64,000 nt of DNA, from the NCBI GenBank assembly GCA_036725605.1, contig DAIMDW010000020.1:1-64000 (forward strand). The letters are read 5' to 3'. Every line of letters begins with the position of its first letter. Position 1 is the first letter of the stretch. The DNA comes from CALBTQ01 sp036725605. GTDB taxonomy: Bacteria > Lernaellota > Lernaellaia > Lernaellales > Lernaellaceae. The notes under the pieces are model-generated. The model ran no database searches. It worked only from the letters and a program-made list of their open reading frames with translations, and was not told the origin of the DNA. The position numbers were made by a program, and so were the translations under genes. Shown here in pieces: positions 17,887 to 26,385 of this stretch.

Positions 17887-18674
17887 CGGCGATCCTCCCG
17901 CACGCCGGGCAGCAGGAAGGGCGTTACGCCGTCGGCGCGCATCCCCACCTCGACGTCGACGCCGTAGTGTCCGGCGATCAGGTCCGCGCGGAAAATATCG
18001 GCCGCGCCGCCGTCGGCGACAATGCGCCCTTTGGCCAGCAGCACCAGGCGCGGGCAGAAGCGCGCGGCGAGGTTCAGATCGTGCGTGACGGCCACGACGG
18101 TCAGGTCGCGCTCGCGGTTGAGCCGCCGCAGCGTCTCGTAGATCTCCACCTGGAAGCGCAAATCGAGCGCGGCGGTCGGTTCGTCCAACAGCAGCACGGC
18201 GGGCTCCTGCGCCAACGCCGCGGCCAGCGTCGCCCGTTGGCGTTCGCCGCCGGACAATTCGAGCACGCTGCGCTCGGCCAACGCGTCCATGCCCGTGGCG
18301 GTCAACGCGGCGCGCGCGGCGGCGAGATCGTTTTGATCCTCGAAGGGCGACCAGCCGCGGTAGGGGTGGCGCGCCATGAGCACGTACTGCGCGACGGTGA
18401 AGGGAAAATGGAAATGCACTTCCTGCGGCATGAAAGCCAGGCGGCGGGCCAGTTCGACCGGCGGCCAGGCGGCCAACTCGCGCCCGGCGAACACGACCAC
18501 ACCGCCGGCGGGCTCGAGCAGACCGGCGAGCAATTTGAGCAGCGTCGATTTGCCCGCGCCGTTGGGTCCGACCAGCGCGACCATCTGCCCCGGCTCGATC
18601 GCCAGGTTGACCGCGTCGACGACCGGCGCGTCACGGTAGGCGAAGGTCACGTTTTCGGCCAGCAGGCGGCTCAT
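17883..18674 (-). CDS. btuD: Vitamin B12 ABC transporter ATP-binding protein
   Basis: A 263-residue ABC ATPase: Walker A GPNGAGKST (about residues 36-44), Q-loop in FMPQEVHF, signature LSGGERQR, Walker B LLLDEPTAALD and H-loop VTHDLN. It belongs to the FecE/BtuD/HmuV group that powers FecCD-type permeases. The open frame continues upstream to 19247, but that is inside btuF. ATG 18674 overlaps the btuF stop as ATGA, and the downstream permease overlaps in the same way, so translation is coupled through the operon. Confidence 0.92.
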   Translation of the reverse strand: MSRLLAENVTFAYRDAPVVDAVNLAIEPGQMVALVGPNGAGKSTLLKLLAGLLEPAGGVVVFAGRELAAWPPVELARRLAFMPQEVHFHFPFTVAQYVLMARHPYRGWSPFEDQNDLAAARAALTATGMDALAERSVLELSGGERQRATLAAALAQEPAVLLLDEPTAALDLRFQVEIYETLRRLNRERDLTVVAVTHDLNLAARFCPRLVLLAKGRIVADGGAADIFRADLIAGHYGVDVEVGMRADGVTPFLLPGVREDRR

Positions 18675-19543
18675 GAATCCTCCGGCGGATGCAGCGCGGC
18701 GGCGAACACGCGCGCCGTCTCGCCCATGCGCGGACCGGGCGTCAAAATCCAATCCTGCGTCAGCACGAGCACGCGGCCGTTTTTCACCGCCTGCAAATAA
18801 CCCAATTCCGCCCACAGCGCGCGCTCGGCGGCGACGGTTTCGGGCGTGTCGTCGGCGTCGGGCAGCAGCACGAGGATCGCCTCGGGGTTGAGCTGCAGGA
18901 TCGCCTCTTTGCTGTACTTGGGGTAGGGGATGGACGAATCGACGACCACGTTTTTGCCGCCGGCGGCGACGAGAATTTCGTGGAGAAAGCTGCGCGGTCC
19001 GGCGAGGAAAATTTCGCCGAGCGAACCGGGATCGTGGCCGACGACCAGCAGCGTGCGCACCGGCGTTTCGGTTTCGACCGACGAGCGCACCGTGGCCAGT
19101 TGCGCCTGAATCGTCGCGACCAGTTGCGCGCCCTTTTCCGGCTCGCCGATGCGCCGCGCGATGGTGCGCATCGCCGCCAGCGTGTCGGGCATGGTGTACA
19201 ACGGCACGGCCAGCACCGGAATGCCCAGCGCGGTCAGGCGCGTGCACAGATCATCTTGCGAATCCTGCGCCAGCACGAGCGACGGCCGCAGGGCGATGAG
19301 CCGTTCGAGGTCCGGGTCCAGCGCGCCGCCGACGTTCGCGGCCGACGCCGGCACGCCGGGCACTTCGCAGAACGTGCAGCGGCCGACCAGGTGATCGCCC
19401 TGGCCGAGCGCGACGACGATTTCCGCGAGGTTGGGCAGCATGACCACCAGGCGTAGCTCGCCCGACGGCGACGGGGGCGGCGTTTTCGTGCACGCGCCCA
19501 GCGCGAGCGACAACGCGAGCAACAGCGGCAGCCAACGCTTCAT
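18671..19543 (-). CDS. btuF: Cobalamin-binding lipoprotein (BtuF-type periplasmic component)
   Basis: A 290-residue lipoprotein. Signal peptide MKRWLPLLLALSLALGAC with lipobox LGAC, a short Pro-rich linker, then a BtuF/FhuD-type substrate-binding fold: 'VVMLPNLAEIVVALGQGDHLVGRCTFCEVP', 'LERLIALRPSLVLA', and 'PKYSKEAILQLNPEAILVLLPDA'. It captures cobalamin in the periplasm and hands it to BtuC. ATG 19543 overlaps the preceding gene's stop. Carrying a lipid anchor rather than being free is common outside enterobacteria. Confidence 0.88.
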   Translation of the reverse strand: MKRWLPLLLALSLALGACTKTPPPSPSGELRLVVMLPNLAEIVVALGQGDHLVGRCTFCEVPGVPASAANVGGALDPDLERLIALRPSLVLAQDSQDDLCTRLTALGIPVLAVPLYTMPDTLAAMRTIARRIGEPEKGAQLVATIQAQLATVRSSVETETPVRTLLVVGHDPGSLGEIFLAGPRSFLHEILVAAGGKNVVVDSSIPYPKYSKEAILQLNPEAILVLLPDADDTPETVAAERALWAELGYLQAVKNGRVLVLTQDWILTPGPRMGETARVFAAALHPPEDS

Positions 19544-19875
19544 TGCGCCTCGGCGGGGAGCCGGTCGAGGTCGGGCGTCCAGACGACGCCGGGCTCGTTC
19601 TGGTACAGCCCTTCCTGGCGCAGGTATTCGCCCTTGCCGATCAGCAGCACCGGCAGATCCGGATACAACGCGCGGGCGCGGCGCACCACGTTGAGCTTGG
19701 GCGCGACGGGCAGCGTCAGATCGACCACGAGCAGCGCGGGGCGTTCGTCGGCCAGATCCAGCAGATAGGCCTGGTCGTGCGGATACCACGCGACGTGCGC
19801 GTCGGGGCGTTCGTAGTGCGCGCGCAATTGTTGCAGACGGGGCGGGTCGGTACACACCAGCAGCACGCGTTTCAT
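19540..19875 (-). CDS. Receiver-like single-domain protein, first gene of the B12 operon
   Basis: A 111-residue protein, MKRVLLVCTDPPRLQQLRAHYERPDAHVAWYPHDQAYLLDLADERPALLVVDLTLPV…, with a response-regulator-like (CheY) pattern. The VVDLTLP block supplies the phospho-acceptor Asp (about residue 51). However, the usual acidic pair after strand 1 is reduced to one Asp, and the conserved Lys is present only as LIGKGE. It has a close paralogue at 21601-21945. AAAGGA lies 8 bases before ATG 19875. It is the first coding unit after the cobalamin riboswitch and overlaps btuF by ATGA. Its role in B12 uptake is unknown. Confidence 0.75.
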   Translation of the reverse strand: MKRVLLVCTDPPRLQQLRAHYERPDAHVAWYPHDQAYLLDLADERPALLVVDLTLPVAPKLNVVRRARALYPDLPVLLIGKGEYLRQEGLYQNEPGVVWTPDLDRLPAEAQ

Positions 19876-19949
19876 GAGCGGATCCTTTCCACGATGGCGT
19901 GCGCGTGCGACGGGAAGGCCGCGCCTTCCTCCGCGGGAGACGGCCATCG

Positions 19950-20113
19950 ATGTGGTTCGGGCAGGTATCCTGACTTCGGGGTCCATCGCTGCGCCGCGCC
20001 TTCCCATCACGCCGGGCGTGACAGTGACGTGTTGCGGCGTCGCCTCCCCCGTCACAGTGGCGGGACCGCGCCGGACTTCCACCGGCTTCCCTCTTGCACC
20101 CTGCACGGGACCC
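19950..20113 (-). promoter_or_regulatory. Cobalamin (B12) riboswitch
   Basis: On the minus strand the sequence holds GGGAAGCCGGTGGAAGTCC (the B12 box, 20072-20090), then GGTCCCGCCACTGTGACGG, and ends GAAGTCAGGATACCTGCC. These are the conserved core of AdoCbl/B12 riboswitches. The leader ends about 75 bases before the receiver-like gene at 19875. B12 binding would be expected to lower expression of the whole operon. Confidence 0.96.
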
Positions 20114-20228
20114 GAACACGCCGGGCATCATGGCGCGCGGCGGCGAAGCTGTCAAGCAAGTGCGCCGCCTTGTTCTTCCACCGGCGATTTTCTATCATAA
20201 ACATAACCTTGGCTGTGACGTATTGGAG

Positions 20229-21578
20229 ATGAAACGCGCCACATGGATTCTTGTTCTGATGTGCTCGTTGTTGTTTTCGATTTCCTGCGGGGACGATGAC
20301 GATGACGACGATGACGACAATGACGCCGTCGATGACGATGACGAGGATGATACGGTCGACGACGACGATACGACGCCGGACGATGACGACGACGACGACA
20401 CGACGCCGGATGATGACGACGATGACGACGACGACACGGAGGTAACCTACGATGACGATCCGCTGCTGACCGGGTGGCTGGTCGAGACGGTGGATGTCAT
20501 TCAGTACGCCGATCGCGCCACGCACACGTCCATCGCCGTCGACAGCGACGCGCAACCGCATATCGTCTATTGGGAAAACGTGCTGACCGTCGCCGATTCG
20601 CATCTGTACGAGGCGATCCGCGCCGATGACCAATGGACGACGCAGGCGATTTTGACCGACCGCCGCCCGGATGGTTATCCGTCGCTGGAGATCGACCCGG
20701 ACGACATCGCCTACCTGAGCTTTTTCGATCGACTGCCGATTACCGAAGACGGCAAAACAGGGCAAGGCGTACTGGCGTTCGCGGTGAAGTCCGCCGGCGT
20801 TTGGTCGGCGCAGGTTGCAGCGGCTCATCCCGATCAAGAAAGCGTCGGGTATTTCAATTCACTGGCGGTCGACGGCGACGGCTTCGCGCACATCGGCTAT
20901 CGGGCGAAAGCGGAGGACGAATACGGATTCGATGCGCTCGGTTATACCGACAATGAAAGCGGCGCGTGGGAATATCTTCTTCTGTCGGTCAACGACGAGC
21001 CGGAAAACGTTACCGCCCGGCATATTTCCCTGGCCGTGGACGGAACCGGAAAAACGCATTTATGTCAAGGATCGGGCAGCCTGGGCATGGGCGGCATCGG
21101 CTATTTTACCAACGCCGGCGGCGATTGGACGTCCGGAGGCATCCCGGGAGGTTATGATAAATCCAATTGTTCGCTGGCCCTGGACAACGACGACGAACCG
21201 TATATTGCCTTCCAATATGCGGAGGTTGACTGGGGGGAAGATGACGATGTGTACGCACTCGGTTTCGCCCAGCGCGACGGCTGTAGTTGGGCGTGGGTGA
21301 CGATCGATCCGGCCATCTGGCGCGTGGGATCGGACGCCTACCTCGCCATCGACGATCAGGGTAAAGCGCACCTGGCGATTTGCGGTTTTGATGTCGACGG
21401 GAACCCGGTGCTCAAATACATCACCAACGCGTCGGGCGAATGGGCGCGCGGCGTGGTCGATCCCCAGTACGAATCCGGCTACGGCGCATCGATCGCGCTG
21501 GACGGCGACGGATACGTGCACGTCAGCTACATCGATCAAACCAACAATGCGATAAAGTATGCGACCAATCGGCCCTAG
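20229..21578 (+). CDS. Poly-Asp lipoprotein with propeller-like repeats
   Basis: A 449-residue lipoprotein. Signal peptide ends FSISC, followed by ~55 residues that are almost all Asp with Thr/Pro breaks. The rest is about seven repeats with 'LAVDGDGFAHIGYRA…YFTNAGGDWTSGG', the same repeat type as in the 770-residue protein at 3730. The seven repeats could close one beta-propeller. ATG 20229 follows TTGGAG closely; the open frame upstream to 20094 lies over the riboswitch and is not coding. It is divergent from the B12 operon. Function unknown. Confidence 0.8.
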   Translation: MKRATWILVLMCSLLFSISCGDDDDDDDDDNDAVDDDDEDDTVDDDDTTPDDDDDDDTTPDDDDDDDDDTEVTYDDDPLLTGWLVETVDVIQYADRATHTSIAVDSDAQPHIVYWENVLTVADSHLYEAIRADDQWTTQAILTDRRPDGYPSLEIDPDDIAYLSFFDRLPITEDGKTGQGVLAFAVKSAGVWSAQVAAAHPDQESVGYFNSLAVDGDGFAHIGYRAKAEDEYGFDALGYTDNESGAWEYLLLSVNDEPENVTARHISLAVDGTGKTHLCQGSGSLGMGGIGYFTNAGGDWTSGGIPGGYDKSNCSLALDNDDEPYIAFQYAEVDWGEDDDVYALGFAQRDGCSWAWVTIDPAIWRVGSDAYLAIDDQGKAHLAICGFDVDGNPVLKYITNASGEWARGVVDPQYESGYGASIALDGDGYVHVSYIDQTNNAIKYATNRP

Positions 21579-21600
21579 GACGTTGCGGAGAAAATGAAAC

Positions 21601-21945
21601 TCAGGCGACCTGCTTGCCGAACAGCGGCAGATGTTGCAGGTCGCGCACCAGGGTGATTTTCCGCCGATCGACGGGCAATTTGGCCGCACGAACGGCGGCT
21701 TCGTCGCCGATGGCGATCACGGGCAGTTCGGGGTAATGGTCGACGGCGTGGCGGACGATCTCCAGGCCGGCCGGATCGGCGCCGACCAGATCGGCGACCA
21801 GCACCTTCGGCAGGCTTTCGGCCAGGTGCGCACGGTAGCTTTCCTCGTGCTCGTACCAGGCGATTTTGTAATGGCGCGAACCGAAGTAGCCGCGTAAATA
21901 TTCGAGCCGCAGGATGTCGCGGCAGACAATCAAGGCGCGATTCAT
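21601..21945 (-). CDS. Receiver-like single-domain protein, paralogue of the B12-operon gene
   Basis: A 114-residue protein, MNRALIVCRDILRLEYLRGYFGSRHYKIAWYEHEESYRAHLAESLPKVLVADLVGAD…. It aligns along its whole length with the protein at 19540-19875 (shared V-C-x-D, Y-x-H, L-V-[VA]-D-L, YP-[DE]-LPV). The putative phospho-acceptor Asp is kept, while the Lys near strand 5 is not (AIGDEA). It may therefore be a pseudo-receiver that works without phosphorylation. AAGGAGG sits about 10 bases before ATG 21945. Its long leader contains stems but no riboswitch class I recognise. Confidence 0.7.
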   Translation of the reverse strand: MNRALIVCRDILRLEYLRGYFGSRHYKIAWYEHEESYRAHLAESLPKVLVADLVGADPAGLEIVRHAVDHYPELPVIAIGDEAAVRAAKLPVDRRKITLVRDLQHLPLFGKQVA

Positions 21946-22341
21946 CGTTTCTATGTCCTCCTTATCCGCGTGACCGGTGTGGATACACCACGGGCGGGCA
22001 CGGCGATTAAGCGACAATCGGATTTGATTTGCGGAGTCGTTGGCGGCGCCCGGCAGGTTGGTTTCACGGGCGACGAATGCGCCCCCGGTTGCGACGGGCC
22101 GACGTTGTTTTGGGCTCCGACTCAAGGTTCTTTTTTCAAAGGTCCCCGAAGACGCGCGCATCATAGGCTTTCGCGGCCGGATGTCAAGGCAAATGTGTGT
22201 GAGGTGAGAGTTGGAGAAGGTCGGTGTCGGGAGGCGCCGTTTTGTGAGCGAACGTAATGAGCGCGCATAACAGTGGATAACGAAAACACCGATACACCTC
22301 ACGTTGGTCGGTGAATCAACGCCATCCAACCTGAGTTAAAG
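21946..22341. other. Intergenic leader and dispersed repeat
   Basis: Bases 21946-22170 form a GC-rich leader of the minus-strand receiver-like gene with small stems, for example CGCCCG/CGGGCG around 22045-22075 and GGTGT/ACACC at 21978-21992. No known riboswitch core was recognised. Bases 22227-22328 carry an inverted copy of the ~105 bp repeat at 16663-16766. No coding sequence is supported, although a minus frame is open to 22329. Confidence 0.5.
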
Positions 22342-22378
22342 AAAACCGGGGACACGAAAGAATCGCGTCCCCGGTTTT
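22342..22378 (-). terminator. Strong rho-independent terminator of the transglutaminase-like gene
   Basis: A perfect 12 bp stem, aaaaccggggac with gtccccggtttt (22342-22353 / 22367-22378), with A/T-rich ends on both sides. It is usable in both directions and lies just past the stop at 22414. Confidence 0.85.
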
Positions 22379-22413
22379 AAAATTCCGCATTCCGAATTCG
22401 TCATTCCGAATTG

Positions 22414-24252
22414 TCAGCAGCCGCAGCCGTCGTCGTTGTCATCGTCATCGTCATCATCGTCGTCATCGACTGCATCGTCATCGTCGTCATCGTCGTCGTC
22501 ATCGGGCGTCCAGGGGTCGCCTTCGGCGGTGACGGTTATGTTCAGCAGGTGATCGGAGGCGTCGGCGCTGTGGTTGACGATCAGTAGATTCCAATCGCCT
22601 GCGGTCGGCGGGTAGATCGTCTCGTCGAGCGAAGCCACGCCCAGCGCGGCGTAAGCGGCGTCGAAGGATTCGTTGTTGCGCGCGGCGTCCAGGTTGTCTT
22701 CGTCGACCAACAGCACGTCGAGTTTGGGCGTATCGCGTTCGGGGAAGGCCCAGGCGCGCGAGAACGGATTGTAGTTGCCGGCGAAACGGTGCGTGGCGTC
22801 GAATTGCACGTGCAGGCCGAAGCTGTCGTTGGTCGAGCCGGCCTTGGCGGTGGTCACGTCGACCAGCGGCCGCTCGAACTGGTGATCGAGGGTGAAGACC
22901 AGTCCGCCTTCGGTGTTGTCTTCCGCGTCGACCATGGTGAACAACCGCGCGTGGCTGCCTTCCTGCTCGGGGTAGTCGCCGATCGAGGTGAGGATGCGCA
23001 CGTAGTAGTTGCGGTTCTCGCCGACTTCCACCTCGGCGTGGCCCTGATCGTCGCTGAGCAGCCAGAAGCCCTGCGCGTCGCCGCCGCCGCCCCAACCGTC
23101 GACCCAGATTTCGATCGTCGCGTCGGGCACCGGATCGCCGTTGCTGTCGGTGAGGTTGAATTCGAGCGTGACCACGTCGCTGTAGCGGCTCGTGGCCGAG
23201 GAGACTTGCCCGTCGCCGATCCAGGCCAGGGCGATGGAGATGTTTTTGCCCGCGTCATAGGCGACGCCGAAATTGTTGATCTGCGTGGTGTTGTTGGACC
23301 AGTCGACCTGGAAGGCGTGCCAGGCGTCGTCGTGATAGAACTCGCCCCACACGTGATCTTCGTTGATCGTGCTGACCAACTGCGAGGGAATGAGCACGGC
23401 GCGCATCGCCGCCGAGGTGAGATCCTGCAACTCGCCGCAGTTGCCGAAGTGGTTGTAGACGATCCGCGCCGGCTGCAGCGCGCGTTCGGGATTGGCGCCG
23501 GTGACCGTGCCGCGCTCCTGGATGTTGTCGAGCAGGTTCTTGCCCGTCCAGTTGCCGATGACCTGCACGGCGTCGGCGTTGTCCCACAGGTCGCGGTCGC
23601 CGGGGAGGTTCGTCTGCAAATTTTCGTCGAGCTCGTCCAGATCCCACATGACCTCGATGCCGTCGAGCATGTCGGCCAGCAGCGGCCGGCCGTAAAGGGT
23701 GATCGCGTCGTAGGTGCTGCCCAGCACGGGCGTCACGCCGCACGGATACGCCGTATCCTTGCCGCCGGCTTTGACCGTGGACACGATGTGCATCTGCAAC
23801 ACGCCGTAGTCGCTGACGTAGGCTTCCAGGTTTTCGATAACCGTCGCGTCGGCGACCATGATGGTGAAATCCGAACCCTGGTACGGCGGCAGAATCACCT
23901 TGTCGTAGGTGTCCTTGAAGGTCGTCCAGGCCGTTTCGTCGTAGGCGCGCACGTCGTTGGGATCGAGCACGGTCGTGTTGTCCCACAGGCCGACCTCGGT
24001 CAGCGCCGTTTCGAAGGCGTCGATGTTGGTGTCCTGAATCAGCGCGATCTGCGCATCGTCGGCCAGCAGCACGTCGCCGTTGCCCTGCTTGAGCAGGTTG
24101 GGCAGCAGCGGACAATCGTTGTCGGTGTACGCGTCGTCCATCAACAACGTGGTGGCGAAGACCGTGCCGGCGCCGTAGGCGAACTCGGTGAACACGACGT
24201 TCTTCGTGCCGGTCACGTAGGCCAGTTCGAGGTTGTGGATCGTCGTTGACAA
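22414..24252 (-). pseudogene. Secreted transglutaminase-like protein, C-terminal part (downstream of apparent frameshift)
   Basis: A 612-codon frame. It contains a transglutaminase-like triad: Cys in FGNCGELQDLT, His in EDHVWGEFYHDD, Asp in FQVDWSNN, which cross-links or hydrolyses amide bonds in active relatives. A carboxypeptidase-regulatory-like sandwich follows ('VTLEFNLTDSNGDPVPDATIEIWVDGWG'), then a further beta domain, and a C-terminal tail of Asp runs ending DNDDGCGC. The frame has no ribosome site or credible start (TTG 24252) and reads naturally on from the gene at 24213-25127 after a two-base change. Annotated as the second half of one broken or mis-sequenced gene. Confidence 0.75.
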
Positions 24253-25127
24253 ATAGCCGACCGCGCTGGCGAGAGCGACTGCAGGTCGGCCTCGTCGACG
24301 CCGTCGAAGTACATCGGCGCGGTGTAGCTGTCGTCGCCGTCGACGTCGAACAGCAGATAGTCGCGCCAGTGCAGGCCGCCGGCGGCCATCGTCGTTTCGC
24401 TGCCGCTGTGCGGGATGACGAAACTTGGCGTTTCCACGTCGAGCTTGGGATGCACGACGTTCCAGTAGTAGATCTCTTTGGGCAGATCGACCGTCTGCAC
24501 GCTGCCGCCTTCCCTGATTTTGTAGCGCAACGTCGTGTAGTAGTCGCCCTTGCCGGCCGTGCCGCTGTCGACCACCTCGACGTAATCGAGCGCGGCGTCG
24601 TTGGCGTAAATCAGGCGCGCGTTTTCGGCCAGGAAATTGGCCGGGTCGGCCATGTGGCGAATGTCGAACTCGCTGAGATAGGCCACGCAGAAGGCGATTT
24701 CATCGATGTAGCGATCGTCCTCCGCATTGACGATCGCGTCGGCGAGCGGCGCGGCGTCGTCCTCGTCCAACTCGAAGAAGCGGCGGGTCAACGCGGGCTT
24801 GAGCCAATCGGGCGCCACGTCGACGGCCGCCTGCAAATCGGCGGACAACGTCGGCAGCTCCGGCTCGTCCAGCTCGCCCACGGTGGGATCGACCGTCCAG
24901 ACCCAGTTCAGGTAATAGCCCAGGTAATAAGCGCCGATGGCGTCGGCCTTGCCGGCCTTGTCCGGCATCGACGGCTGCTCGATGAAGCGCGTCGGCATCA
25001 CCGGATCGTAAATGATCTCGACGGTTTCACCGAGCGGCAACGGCGCGGTCAGTCCGCGAATTTGCGCCCACGCGGGCGCGGCACACAAAACGATCGCCAA
25101 CATCAACAGAAAAATGCGTTTGTACAT
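24213..25127 (-). pseudogene. Secreted transglutaminase-like protein, N-terminal part (frameshifted)
   Basis: A 304-residue frame with a clear type I signal peptide (MYKRIFLLMLAIVLCAAPAWA-Q) and GGGAGG before ATG 25127. The body is helical then beta-rich, with 'KEIYYWNVVHPKLDVETPSFVIPH' before the break. The last ~20 residues (SPARSAICQRRSTTSNWPT) look out of frame. Around 24271-24275 the sequence reads gagag; removing two bases would continue '…DLQSL-ASAVGYLSTTIHNLELAYV' into the downstream frame. The intact protein would be about 900 residues, secreted, with a transglutaminase core. Either a real mutation or an assembly error. Confidence 0.75.
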
Positions 25128-25371
25128 TGTCGCCTCCCTCAAAGCGGTTCGATGGTAACGTGAAAGCTCCGCAGGGGGCAAGGCGGGAATAATTCCTGCA
25201 CCTACGTTTTCTTCAATGGATGGAGCCTTGGCCGGCGCTGACGCGCATTGGACGAGGGCGTTTTGTGTGCCACGTTTTTGGCGAAGCCAAAGGCGCGCTT
25301 CAACAATCTGCTCGCTGGCCCAACGTCGATATAGCGTGTTAGGATGCGGCCTCGATCAACAGGAGAAACCC
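25128..25371. other. Intergenic region with a partial dispersed repeat
   Basis: Contains 'gtgtgccacgtttttggcgaagccaaag' at 25265-25292, a member of the TGTGCCAC/TTTGGC palindrome family. No gene is supported; the open plus-strand frame from 25216 has no ribosome site. Confidence 0.5.
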
Positions 25372-26385
25372 GTGCTCGTCAAACCGCTGCTGGTGCCGTT
25401 CGATCATCCGCCGTATGCGCCCGCCGAACCGGTGGCCGTGGTGATTCCGGCGTACAACAACGCCGCGACGATCGCGCGGTGCATCGAGTCGTTGCGCGCG
25501 CAAGAGGGCGTGGCGACGGAAATCGTCGTGGTCGACGACGCTTCGACCGACGCGACCGCGGCGATTGCCGGACGCGCCGGCGTGCGGGTGATTCGCCGCG
25601 CGACCAACGGCGGACCGGCCGCGGCGCGCAACCGGGGCGCGCGGGAGACGAGCGGCGACGTGCTGTTTTTCGCCGAAGCCGACGGGTACTACGCTCCCGA
25701 TTATCTGCGCGTGTGCCTGCGCGCGTTGGGCGACGAGCGCGTCGGGGCGTCGCTGGCGCTGGGTGTGCGCGGCTGGACCGAGGCCGACAACGTCGTCGTG
25801 CGATTGAGCGACGCGCAGTGGATCGTCAACCATTCGCTGGTCGCGGCCGGGCGGCGCGGCACCGGCGCGTGGTGCTACCGGCGCGAGGTGTTCGAGCGCC
25901 TTGGCGGTTTCGACGAGACGCGGCTGTACGGCGAGGACGTCGACCTGGCGCGGCGGGTGGAAACGCTGGGACTGCGCACCGGCGTGGCCGGCTGGTCGGT
26001 GCTGCACCACCGCAATCCCGACACCCTGCGGGCCTGGTGGCGGCGCGCCTATTGGGGTGCGATGCGCGGCGGACAAACCGAGACGGTCACCGTGCGACGG
26101 GCGTTGTTTCAATTGGTGAAAACGATGATCTTGATGTTCCCGCCGATCGGCGTTTACCTGGCGCTGCTTCATCACTGGCTGTGGATCGCGCCCGCGTTGG
26201 CGATCGTCATCGCGCCGGCGCTAGAGGATCGGCAGATCCGTCGCGCACAATTGCACCTTTGGCGCACGCGCCGTTGGCTGACCTTAACGGCCGTTCCGGG
26301 ATTAATGTGGTTGCGGCGTCTGGCCTTCGCTACCGGTCGCCTGCAAGGCTGGCTGCATAAAAAAGACGTCGGACAACGTGTGTAG
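25372..26385 (+). CDS. Family 2 glycosyltransferase
   Basis: A 337-residue enzyme. The GT-A core is clear: 'VAVVIPAYNNAATIARCIESLRAQ', the nucleotide-sugar site 'IVVVDDASTDATAAI', and an acceptor-side 'GGFDETRLYGEDVDLARRVETLG'. The expected DxD-like strand reads FFAEADGYY, a variant. Two C-terminal hydrophobic segments (about residues 245-285) anchor it in the membrane. GTG 25372 follows AGGAG by 7 bases. The sugar and acceptor are unknown. Its 3' end overlaps the convergent TetR gene by 84 bases, which is unusually long. Confidence 0.88.
   Translation: MLVKPLLVPFDHPPYAPAEPVAVVIPAYNNAATIARCIESLRAQEGVATEIVVVDDASTDATAAIAGRAGVRVIRRATNGGPAAARNRGARETSGDVLFFAEADGYYAPDYLRVCLRALGDERVGASLALGVRGWTEADNVVVRLSDAQWIVNHSLVAAGRRGTGAWCYRREVFERLGGFDETRLYGEDVDLARRVETLGLRTGVAGWSVLHHRNPDTLRAWWRRAYWGAMRGGQTETVTVRRALFQLVKTMILMFPPIGVYLALLHHWLWIAPALAIVIAPALEDRQIRRAQLHLWRTRRWLTLTAVPGLMWLRRLAFATGRLQGWLHKKDVGQRV

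Noticed and set aside
18675..19247. Upstream extension of btuD to 19247
   Set aside because: The extension lies in btuF in another frame; btuD starts MSRLLAENVTF with ATGA coupling.
21946..22170. A second riboswitch (cobalamin or c-di-GMP class) upstream of the receiver-like paralogue
   Set aside because: The B12-box and GCCACTG cores are missing, and no other class core was recognised.
21946..22329. N-terminal extension of the second receiver-like protein
   Set aside because: The extension is low in hydrophobic pattern and crosses a dispersed repeat; the paralogue starts at the equivalent of ATG 21945.
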